Source: an uncultured bacterium
Lineage (GTDB): Bacteria > Patescibacteriota > Patescibacteriia > UBA1558 > GWA2-36-10
Assembly (NCBI GenBank): GCA_937912185.1
Contig: CALDOH010000043.1
Span: 1-21,338 of the forward strand
Length of the DNA stretch: 21,338 nt
Direction of reading: 5' to 3'
Of this stretch, positions 8,201 to 13,375 are shown one piece after another. The stretch's first letter is position 1, and each line of letters starts with the position of its first letter. Position numbers and translations under genes: made by a program. A model generated the notes under the pieces. The model was not told where the DNA came from. It saw nothing but the letters and a program-made list of their open reading frames with translations, and searched no databases.

Positions 8201-10819
8201 TCCAGCTTGATAACTAGCGTCCATAGTATTATCAACCAAATTGTTGCTAGTATCTGGAGTAGCACAAGCTGAGTCAGCACCACAAGAATAAATAGAGAAA
8301 TTACCATCGTTGACAAAACCCCCCGCTATCTCGGCATCAAAATCAACCCAGATAAGACCGTTGAGACAGGCATTATCACAAATTGGCCCTCGATCGATGA
8401 TAGATAAGGCTGATTCAGTAGTAAAAGTCCAGCCATAATGACATTCATTTTTGACCGGGCCGCAAGTATCAGCACAATAATTTGCGCCAAAAGAATCTGT
8501 ACAACAAGTTGTATAGCCTAGAGGTGTACAATCAATATTGGCACTACAACTACCAATATTAAAAGTGATTGGATTTGATGGTAGTGGATCTACATCGTTA
8601 TAAACAACCACTGGACCAGACTGAGCGCCAGCTGGTACTGGTAAATTCAAAACTTGAGTATTATTCCAAGCCGCCCAAGTACCAGCAGTAGAAACACCAT
8701 TATAAAATTCTACATCTCCATTTACACCTGGGGCTAGACCAAAATTATCACCAAAGGCACTAATATTCATAGCTTCGGGACCATTGGTCGGCACTAAAGC
8801 ACAAAGGCCAGGTCCTGGTAGACCGGCTGTCTTGGTAAATAGATAATTATTACTATACTGACTATCTGCTCTTTCTACCCTGACCTGAAAAGCTCCTGTA
8901 GCTCCACCAGCGTCTGGTACTTTGGCGATTATACTATCATGACGCCAAACATTGTTTCGGCATTGAGCTGGGAAATTAAAATCTGCACTATAGTCAGTTC
9001 CGTTATTAAACACTACATCGCCAGGCACTGGTCCAAAATTGGCACCAGAAATTGTGATGTATTGACCCGCTGGGCCAGAGTCTCTAAAAATTTCATTTAT
9101 AAGAGGCGCGCCACTGGTCCCTGGTAAAACCGTAAAAGGATAAGGATTACTTGTTTCTCCATTTCTATAAGTAATGCCTAAAGCACCAAGTACGTTTGGT
9201 ACCTCGGTCTCAATCTCAGCTATACCAGCAGCATTAGATACTGGACTGATAAAGTCTCCAAAATAAGTATCACCCATCGTGGTCTGTAAACCTAGACCCC
9301 ACAAATAAGCTGTATCACCAAAATATCCTTGAGGTTTTGGTATTAAGCCAGCTAGATCCTCGGTCACTGCACAAAGACCAGGTCTAGTAACACCGTTGAC
9401 TGTAAAAGGATAGGGGTTACTATTTTGGCCACCTCCAGTGGTCACAGTAACATTTCCAGTACTGGCCCCCGGTGGAACTAAAATCAATATATAATTGTCA
9501 TTCCAAAAACCCGAACACTGAGGACTGATAGTAGATGGTTCTGTACCTAGCACACCGCCAGCAAAATTTACCTGGCTTAAACCAGCTACATAGGCACCAA
9601 AACCACTGCCATGAATTGTAATTAAATTTTGATCATTAGCCGCTGCATTATCTGGATTGATACCTGTTATCACTGGACCACCAGTCGCTAAGTTACAAAC
9701 TGCATAAGGATAACAAGCTCCATTTGTTGGTGCTCCCGGACAACAGCTAGACTCACATTGCCCATCAGCTGAACACTCAACAGTAAATTGATACGGATTA
9801 CTAGTGTTGGTACCGACGTGTACCCTAATTGGGCCCGTCAAAGCTTCGATTGGGGTATAAAATGTTATTTCATCTTCACCCCAGGAATCTATATTGGCTA
9901 GAGGGACAATAAAAGCTGTATCCTCTATACCACCCGACCAAGCATGCATTAAAATCTCTTCTGGTGCTGGACCAAAACCAACACCTTGAATAGTAATAAG
10001 GTCAGCTGGATTGCCAGTCACACCAGAAGGCGGATAACTATCAGGCACTATACAAGCTATACCTGGATAAGGTGCGCCTGACAATATATCAAAAGTACCT
10101 AAGCTTGGTTCAGCTCCACCACCATTATAAAGATTTACTGTGTAGCCAGCTGACAAAGCCAAGTCTGGAACAATCGCTATTATTTGATAATAATTATCTG
10201 GTCCAGCAGTGCCACGGAAAACCCAAGAAGGACTACCACTACACGTGGCTAAATCTGCATCACCAGTATCTGGTCCCGTAAATTCTACTCGACTAATACC
10301 TGGCTGATGTGCGCCTATATTCCAAGCATAGGTCGTAAAATAACTACCAATAGTTCCGGCATCAGGAGCTGGATTACAAACCACTACTGTTATACCATCA
10401 CCTGGGGGCGGACAAACCCCTGGTACCCCTGGGCCCGATGAACCTCCACCACTTGGACCACCAGTTGCCTCACCCAAGGCATTGAGGACAAACCTAGCAA
10501 TGATAAAGGCTGAAGTTATAATCGCCAACCCAATCAAGGCACTTATAATCAACAATTTAGCTTTTTGTATTTTATCTGAGTTTCCGTTGGAGGTCATCCA
10601 CAAAAAACCACCATAGATTATCAAAGCAACGGCAATTACTCCCAAAAAACCAAGAGCTATATTGATTATGCCAGCTACTGTATCACCGATCGTTCTGGTG
10701 CCAACATTGAGATCACTCAAGTTGTTTATGCCCCAGGCATCAGTTTGAGCTAAGGCTTTATCGACGCCTAGCCAGCCCAAAGTTACAGTAGAAATTGTTA
10801 GGAAAAAAAGTTTCCTCAT
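2231..10819 (-). CDS. Giant multidomain surface adhesin with T4SS-pilin-like anchor and vWA domain
   Basis: A 2862-aa exported protein. The start is the ATG at 10819: an upstream in-frame ATG at 10873 would put 18 extra residues before a clean signal peptide (residues 1-24, ALA/Q cleavage) and overlap the preceding gene. Domains in order: two-helix T4SS-pilin-like module (helices 48-74 and 89-112, YGGFLWMTS and a DKIQKAK loop); Gly-rich linker; a beta domain to 246; five IPT/TIG-like domains (247-752, several ending SNPYxFTV); Big_5-like/Big_2-like pairs (790-1526); FN3-like domain (1651-1729); pseudopilin-like domain (1891-2044); six Cys-rich CGxG...ECD repeats (2097-2447); vWA domain (2520-2775) with MIDAS D2532-S2534-S2536, T2609 and D2637; Cys-containing C-terminal tail. 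Topology predicts a C-out ectodomain. Ligand unknown; attachment to another cell is the likely role. Confidence 0.9.
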   Translation of the reverse strand: MRKLFFLTISTVTLGWLGVDKALAQTDAWGINNLSDLNVGTRTIGDTVAGIINIALGFLGVIAVALIIYGGFLWMTSNGNSDKIQKAKLLIISALIGLAIITSAFIIARFVLNALGEATGGPSGGGSSGPGVPGVCPPPGDGITVVVCNPAPDAGTIGSYFTTYAWNIGAHQPGISRVEFTGPDTGDADLATCSGSPSWVFRGTAGPDNYYQIIAIVPDLALSAGYTVNLYNGGGAEPSLGTFDILSGAPYPGIACIVPDSYPPSGVTGNPADLITIQGVGFGPAPEEILMHAWSGGIEDTAFIVPLANIDSWGEDEITFYTPIEALTGPIRVHVGTNTSNPYQFTVECSADGQCESSCCPGAPTNGACYPYAVCNLATGGPVITGINPDNAAANDQNLITIHGSGFGAYVAGLSQVNFAGGVLGTEPSTISPQCSGFWNDNYILILVPPGASTGNVTVTTGGGQNSNPYPFTVNGVTRPGLCAVTEDLAGLIPKPQGYFGDTAYLWGLGLQTTMGDTYFGDFISPVSNAAGIAEIETEVPNVLGALGITYRNGETSNPYPFTVLPGTSGAPLINEIFRDSGPAGQYITISGANFGPVPGDVVFNNGTDYSADFNFPAQCRNNVWRHDSIIAKVPDAGGATGAFQVRVERADSQYSNNYLFTKTAGLPGPGLCALVPTNGPEAMNISAFGDNFGLAPGVNGDVEFYNGVSTAGTWAAWNNTQVLNLPVPAGAQSGPVVVYNDVDPLPSNPITFNIGSCSANIDCTPLGYTTCCTDSFGANYCADTCGPVKNECHYGWTFTTESALSIIDRGPICDNACLNGLIWVDFDAEIAGGFVNDGNFSIYSCGADSACATPDTSNNLVDNTMDASYQAGPFVHPSTGQNYWTVEIPHNPLTVDEYYIVEVDQNIENTLGATMGPDPLASWTFGVGLNNCYIDHVAINPVAPVAFLGTSIPYRSVAYSAPGICYPTGMPLACIADANPSFDCSWSWASDNAPIASIPNIDDPMNTASANDVGTANIRSTANQGAGHVSPPSNVTVISGPMRLTGYAPNCGAACTNALTYVDFNNQLAPAFFDPVFLQVNRCLNPDCSLYAANEIGSGSYVPPALPGDPHRYYLTAGGGAPIPYIPFAEYRFFVSPAVQDIYGTTIVNGLETTFGVGDAPCLIETVDLAPASASVYIGDTAQFHANGRSGPDACSATGQQLSCVANANPTYDCAWSWDSSAGAIASIPSINAPSNTATALSVGTTFINAHANQGGFAFTDSSNITVNTRANPGVYNPQPLGPGACPNGMVSASFTELMERTSVFDNFKLYQESPVDISGMTCVFNGSWWCELPLDNIVFENDTFLEDTTASLRLAGFMATSTTHRAMIYGGPSGVLSTYGMDLDATAINYDIDGGGPDGFSWAFDTGAELCAISHTVLEPAADTFTCSATSGCWGDISGASGNQHAYTAHTYDIRGEELVVDQHDWSIQEGLITGVPAVTTVSNQIEGTATNQNGTEILTVTVSDSDPAVLGTANSNARIDLFICENPWPSYSSFPWTPSSNSYNYSTFYCQDSGVEGAEILPYINPATGPTNPTPDGVLPQGEHIFLIYSPISAAGSNLADAAFGTLAYKNNSNKNDNLVDEDKWYHEIARDVFGIPKADAGAIILACTPMSPANMHIASYDDTHIELDWQRPATGPVPTYYRLQRRIVGETLWGNLANGIVPTDYDDTTVVAGVEYEYRGWSFYAGTSGLPPCPEVTGYWSPSASGAISQMATAEEPSWDLIGIRVMNNIYHLSVSDWYQQFAPNPEVAGTLMQVDGYEALQVGNTTYIAATNVRAGGVNQLWTNVYIIAHNIGASPNTIQIYNEMIENMKLNVNVDQQNNTCSLTVDTMCSSDFDCPIGEECNSRGLKLRRDTRRLADLIHVSDAIEAYGQSHKACDTAPERSCYSDSDCASVGGSCIPLYPILESGSFVNGLSTSNWPESWGTNFPNLLSVDALPEDPIGLFNGCPDDTMPGGPADPNTCWNEVDQIFTCPLDSLVYFYDDAPSDGRNYFIGANFEYDDSPYGAVTFRNFLINTTTFAGTGVINIPHVDSTLDLKCNATTYSPGPVTTPLCGNGLPDGLEECDGNFRELCDATVGAGNWWNERLGGCHIPGTPDECTWYTPNPALTAADCGGYCGNANIDVPYESCDGAAFDGLYTCYYPDTATFEVPNCDANLCQPLCPTSGMLAAPCGDGYWDPTKEQCDASGMPDGLAGWDCSGGSAYCNNCQISCTVGVLYGGECGDGVVDAYCDNDPSVNCADDPTICLPGGNCVFYETCEPSSWVVPDPENATDINHQYLCNPVTCQTFAGFCGDSMPPYPAAGPPSGFYQPELCDWDSYPIPSPIQSDSGWQYICSDGTDTDPETGAVIGACDIGGGWCGDGYTFDSNGNSQLLLDMNCGLPESCDDFDNVDTNVCTNNCQWTCYIREDVSFPACSGAIDDDPIQDMLIGASTLDVSEGLLFDNAPTIDLYSGDSTFLNLRKCRASGPVAVDVTIENNESYAGIVFVSDLSGSMAGANVAALRTAIAGTGNALDTILDRNPGAMVALVTYDGAINPQGLDTGFLNIADNIDFLKAKVNAYSDNGSTNHEVGLARARQLLAAESFENSIVIFMTDGGSASSPPIAQAELIKYDPVVGVMGKIFTVAMTTNTGLRGFLNSISSATDYCTYTGTGTGTAGQCGGIDHQNQNCHSVSSVATSRHTYEQCDPEVDADCYAPGAMDGGEYVECRWTPASLETNYFYYGADVTGMYNEISGSIPVNTVELQLSYLTGGPSPPTSVISNGTYYIDTRGGGVDCTDPYAPDDNVFELEASFSGNPAAFLRLSNPRYSFCSWDNCAWCD
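3480..4535 (-). repeat. Six Myxococcus-type cysteine-rich repeats coded within the giant adhesin
   Basis: Residues 2097-2447 of the giant protein contain six degenerate copies of a CGxGxxD...E(E/S/Q/T/L)CD unit. Each begins CGNG, CGNA, CGDG or CGDS and is followed by Cys-Asp (Cys-Glu in one copy) 10-40 residues later. This resembles the DUF4215/Myxococcus cysteine-rich repeats found in large extracellular proteins. The copies differ enough at DNA level that recent amplification is unlikely. Confidence 0.65.
7015..8450 (-). repeat. Tandem duplicated Big_5-like + Big_2-like pair coded within the giant adhesin
   Basis: Residues about 790-1039 and 1040-1269 are two copies of a two-domain unit. 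The first half carries CxxACxNxLxxVDF in both. The second half carries a CxAxANPxxDCxWSW segment, then IASIPxI, NTAxAxxVGT and xANQG. A third, more diverged unit follows down to about 6240. The repeat is visible at protein level; DNA identity looks low, so the duplication is old. Confidence 0.65.
8565..10080 (-). repeat. Five tandem IPT/TIG-like Ig domains coded within the giant adhesin
   Basis: Residues about 247-752 hold five domains of roughly 90-110 residues. Most have an ITIxGxxFG-type motif after the first strand, and several close with SNPYxFTV, both typical of IPT/TIG immunoglobulin-like folds in bacterial surface proteins. They probably form an extended rod that carries the distal domains away from the membrane. 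Confidence 0.7.
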
Positions 10820-10842
10820 GGGTATATTTTTATTTTTTATTA

Positions 10843-12468
10843 TTAATAAGTAGTACAACCACCAGCACCGCAATAAGTACTTGGATTACAATCACAAGTT
10901 GGACCCTGGCAATCACAAGGGTACCAACAATTTTGTAAACTATCACTAATATTTGAAGTTGATGTAGCGGTATAATTAGTCAATGGGTCAAATTCATCAT
11001 GCATAATATGAATAGTATCGTTTGGCAAGACAGTTGTATCCATTATAAACCAATAATTACTATCACCAAGGTTATTTTTAAACAATGCTAGATTTCCTCC
11101 ATTAATAGAACTGGACAATAATGTTTTGCTAAAGACCACATCAATTGAATCATTCAAATCTATATCTACACCAGAGTCCATTGAAGTCATATAGGGTTCA
11201 GTAAGATCAATAATATCGCTAGTAACAAAAGACCAAGGATATCTATCACCGGGATTTTCACCAGGCGGATCAACATCATTGAAATTGAGCTGGTTGCCAG
11301 CCATATCCTCTACTGTTTCCATCACTAAACCATCGATAGTGAGCAACGGCGGCAAACAATAAACATTGCCGCCACAAGAATTTACACCACAGAAAGAATT
11401 GGTCACAAATTCACTAGTTCGATATTGATTGGATACCATAAATTGACCATCAATTGGTGTACCACCACTTGAAACTGTTAGGTACAAATCTGGTGGCACT
11501 ACACCGCCAGCTACTATACCAGCCGTATACATTGGATTTACTGCTTCAGAAAAATTGATCTGAACCACACTGTTTATTGGATAAGGATTGTTGGTACCGT
11601 CTGGCAAAACAAAGGTTACTTCTGGTGGGATTTCATCAACATATGTACCAACTGTAAATTCCCAAATGTATGAACCAAGTCCAAAGGCTGGTTCACCCAA
11701 GGCTGTGCTTAAATTATTGAGCTCAACCCGATATAGAGTATCACTACCAGAGTCACCCAAGAGTCCAGGCTCTCCAGTTACAGCATTATAAGGATTAAAA
11801 CCAAAAGTAGTTGGATGAGCTGGATCGTTTATAGTAACAGCAACATTAGCTCCTGATACTGCTACACCCGTATCATCTCTTACTATTCTAACACTAGTAT
11901 TATTCAAACATAGAGCAGCTCCATTAAGACAACCCGCACTAAGCACGAAACTAGAATCCATATCTTCTCTGAAAGTCACATAAATATTGGTATTTCTAGC
12001 AACATTGACTGCATATCTAGCCGGATAATGACTATCCAAAACATCCGCACCCAAACCAGAACCAGTAGAATAACCGCCACCACCAGGACCGCCACTAAGA
12101 ACCGTAGCTTCAAAAGCTTTGTTTAATATGTAGTTGGCTAGAGCATAGGCTGAAAGTATAATCATCAAACCAATCACTCCGTTAACTAAGGTCTTTTTGG
12201 CTTTGTCTATCTTGTCAGGATTACCTTGCGATGTCATCCAAGTAAAGCCGCCATAAAGCATTATGCCGACTGTTATTATTCCCAAAAATCCTAGGAGAAC
12301 ATTTATGACACCAACTATAGTGTCATATATACTTTTGGTGCCCAAGTTTGTATTTTGTAAAGCATTGGCTCCAAAGACATCAGCTTGTGCCAAACCTACT
12401 TGTGGCAACAAAAAAATAACTGCTAAAAAAGAAATAAATAAAACAGTTATTTTTTTATTAATTCGCAT
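10843..12468 (-). CDS. T4SS-pilin-like anchored surface protein with three Big_5-like Ig domains
   Basis: This 541-aa protein has a signal peptide (1-27, cleavage after GLA), a two-helix module (about 51-78 and 93-115) with the YGGFTWMTS and DKIDKAKK segments of the T4SS-pilin-like (VirB2/TrbC-like) family, and a Gly-rich linker. Three Ig-like domains of the Big_5/SbsA type follow (about 142-272, 276-417 and 418-510; the second contains IPPEVTFVLP and INFSEAV). Seven cysteines crowd the last 29 residues. The first 130 residues are clearly paralogous to those of the downstream giant, from which it is separated by 23 bp. Its ATG lies 22 bp after yqeY and has no Shine-Dalgarno. It is probably a smaller partner of the giant adhesin, exposed on the cell surface; that role is inferred. 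Confidence 0.87.
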   Translation of the reverse strand: MRINKKITVLFISFLAVIFLLPQVGLAQADVFGANALQNTNLGTKSIYDTIVGVINVLLGFLGIITVGIMLYGGFTWMTSQGNPDKIDKAKKTLVNGVIGLMIILSAYALANYILNKAFEATVLSGGPGGGGYSTGSGLGADVLDSHYPARYAVNVARNTNIYVTFREDMDSSFVLSAGCLNGAALCLNNTSVRIVRDDTGVAVSGANVAVTINDPAHPTTFGFNPYNAVTGEPGLLGDSGSDTLYRVELNNLSTALGEPAFGLGSYIWEFTVGTYVDEIPPEVTFVLPDGTNNPYPINSVVQINFSEAVNPMYTAGIVAGGVVPPDLYLTVSSGGTPIDGQFMVSNQYRTSEFVTNSFCGVNSCGGNVYCLPPLLTIDGLVMETVEDMAGNQLNFNDVDPPGENPGDRYPWSFVTSDIIDLTEPYMTSMDSGVDIDLNDSIDVVFSKTLLSSSINGGNLALFKNNLGDSNYWFIMDTTVLPNDTIHIMHDEFDPLTNYTATSTSNISDSLQNCWYPCDCQGPTCDCNPSTYCGAGGCTTY

Positions 12469-12490
12469 GGGTTTTATTTTAATTACTTAT

Positions 12491-12928
12491 TTATGATTCC
12501 AATTTTTCCTTAACCAAACGTTGAACTACCTGTCCGTCGGCTTGGCCTTGGGTATTGGCCATTGTTTCTTTCATTACTTGCCCAAAATTGTCATGGCCCT
12601 GGGCTATTATTTCATCAATTATTTTTTTGACATCGTCTTCTGACAACATTTTTGGTAAATAAGCTGCCAAAATTTCTGCTTCAGCTTCTTCTCTGGCCAA
12701 AAGATCATCACGTCCGGCTGATCTGTAAGCGTCAATAGAGTCTTTACGCTTTTTGAGCTCTTTTTGTATAACCGAGAGTACATCCTTTTCTTCTAGGTCG
12801 GCCCGCTTGAGCTCTATCTGCTTATTTTTCAAGGCACTCTTTAGCATCCGTAAAGTGGTTAGCTTAACTTCTTCCTTGCTTTTCAAAGCTTGATTGATCT
12901 CTTGATTGATTTTTTCTGGTAGTTTCAT
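12491..12928 (-). CDS. yqeY: GatB/YqeY domain-containing protein
   Basis: The 145-aa product matches the YqeY family along its full usual length: a helical N-terminal half (TLRMLKSALKN, KELKKRKDSIDAY, LPKMLSEDD) and the C-terminal tail-like helical domain ending in QADGQVVQRLVKEKL. That tail is shared with the GatB subunit of tRNA amidotransferase and is thought to bind tRNA; the precise role of free-standing YqeY is unsettled. Linkage to rpsU immediately upstream is common in bacteria and supports the call. The gene starts 70 bp after rpsU across a hairpin and ends 22 bp before the 541-aa surface-protein gene. No Shine-Dalgarno precedes the ATG. Confidence 0.93.
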   Translation of the reverse strand: MKLPEKINQEINQALKSKEEVKLTTLRMLKSALKNKQIELKRADLEEKDVLSVIQKELKKRKDSIDAYRSAGRDDLLAREEAEAEILAAYLPKMLSEDDVKKIIDEIIAQGHDNFGQVMKETMANTQGQADGQVVQRLVKEKLES

Positions 12929-12944
12929 AAATAATCATTACTAG

Positions 12945-12972
12945 TTTGTTTACCACCGTAGTGATAAACAAA
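12945..12972 (-). other. Hairpin in the rpsU-yqeY gap
   Basis: An 8-bp inverted repeat (TTTGTTTA / TAAACAAA), continued inward by CAC/GTG after one mismatch, can fold with a 4-base loop. No U-tract follows on the minus strand, so it is not a classical terminator. It could be a processing or stability element between rpsU and yqeY. Confidence 0.5.
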
Positions 12973-12998
12973 GATTAATGAATATTTGCAAAGTAATC

Positions 12999-13244
12999 TT
13001 ATCTTCTTTTACTTCGCTTGAGAGTTATTTCATCTAATTTGCCAACTCGCTTGAGATAATCCAAACGAGAATTAATCCCCATACGACGAAGAGCGCCTTC
13101 TTTTAGCTCTCTTCTAGTTTTAGATTTCTTGAAAAATCTTACTTTCTTGGCTTGTAGAATTTTACCACTTTGAATTGTCTTCTTGGTAAACCTACGAATT
13201 AAACTCTCAAAAGACTCGCTATTTTTGCGTCGAACTTCTAACAC
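12999..13244 (-). CDS. rpsU: 30S ribosomal protein bS21
   Basis: The product is an 81-aa, strongly basic protein beginning MLEVRRKNSESFESLIRRF, the typical bS21 N-terminus, with an Arg/Lys-rich middle and tail. It is a small-subunit protein near the 3' end of 16S rRNA. I place the start at the GTG at 13244. An in-frame GTG at 13253 lies inside the sequence GAGGTGAT (13256-13249), which is an 8-base match to the Shine-Dalgarno consensus and sits correctly for the downstream GTG. This is the only gene in the window with such a site. It has its own promoter and a 5' hairpin, and leads into yqeY and the surface-protein run. It is slightly longer than the 71-aa E. coli protein. Confidence 0.93.
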   Translation of the reverse strand: MLEVRRKNSESFESLIRRFTKKTIQSGKILQAKKVRFFKKSKTRRELKEGALRRMGINSRLDYLKRVGKLDEITLKRSKRR

Positions 13245-13248
13245 AAAA

Positions 13249-13259
13249 ATCACCTCTCT
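13249..13259 (-). promoter_or_regulatory. Extended Shine-Dalgarno of rpsU
   Basis: Minus-strand AGAGAGGTGAT matches AAGGAGGTGAT at 9 of 11 positions, 8 of them contiguous. The GAGG core is 8 bases before the GTG at 13244 and so decides that start over the GTG at 13253 that lies inside it. Confidence 0.8.
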
Positions 13260-13293
13260 TTCTAATAAATTTTACTTGTTAATTTACAGCAAA

Positions 13294-13319
13294 GAATAAC
13301 ACCTCTCTGGTGATTATTC
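13294..13319 (-). promoter_or_regulatory. 5'-terminal hairpin in the rpsU leader with SD-like and anti-SD-like arms
   Basis: The minus strand folds as GAATAA-(T)-CACC, loop AGAGA, GGTG-TTATTC: ten pairs with one bulge. It begins close to the predicted transcription start. It contains AGAGAGGTG, an exact copy of the nine bases at the true rpsU Shine-Dalgarno 49 bases downstream. Its other arm reads AATCACC, which could pair instead with GGTGATT of the true site. A regulatory role is inferred from this geometry. Confidence 0.5.
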
Positions 13320-13324
13320 TCACT

Positions 13325-13356
13325 AATATAATGACAAATTTTTGAGCAAAAGTCAA
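13325..13356 (-). promoter_or_regulatory. Sigma70-type promoter for rpsU
   Basis: TTGACT (13356-13351) is followed after 17 bases by CATTAT (13333-13328), overlapping a TATATT with a 20-base gap. A start near 13320 would give a leader of about 75 bases before rpsU. The promoter lies between the hisS stop and rpsU, and may drive yqeY and the surface genes as well. Confidence 0.6.
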
Positions 13357-13375
13357 TGTCTAGTTAACTTCTGTT

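Noticed and set aside
3538..10281. Plus-strand open frames opposite the giant adhesin
   Set aside because: They are antisense shadows with Ser/Thr/Ile-rich low-complexity translations, no family motifs and no start signals.
10820..10873. Upstream in-frame ATG extending the giant adhesin by 18 residues
   Set aside because: It overlaps the end of the 541-aa gene and would bury the signal peptide behind a hydrophobic, unrelated stretch; the ATG at 10819 gives a clean signal peptide like that of the paralogue.
12945..12972. Intrinsic terminator after rpsU
   Set aside because: The stem is AT-rich and lacks a following U-tract in either direction.
13245..13253. GTG at 13253 as rpsU start
   Set aside because: It is part of the Shine-Dalgarno sequence that correctly positions the GTG at 13244.
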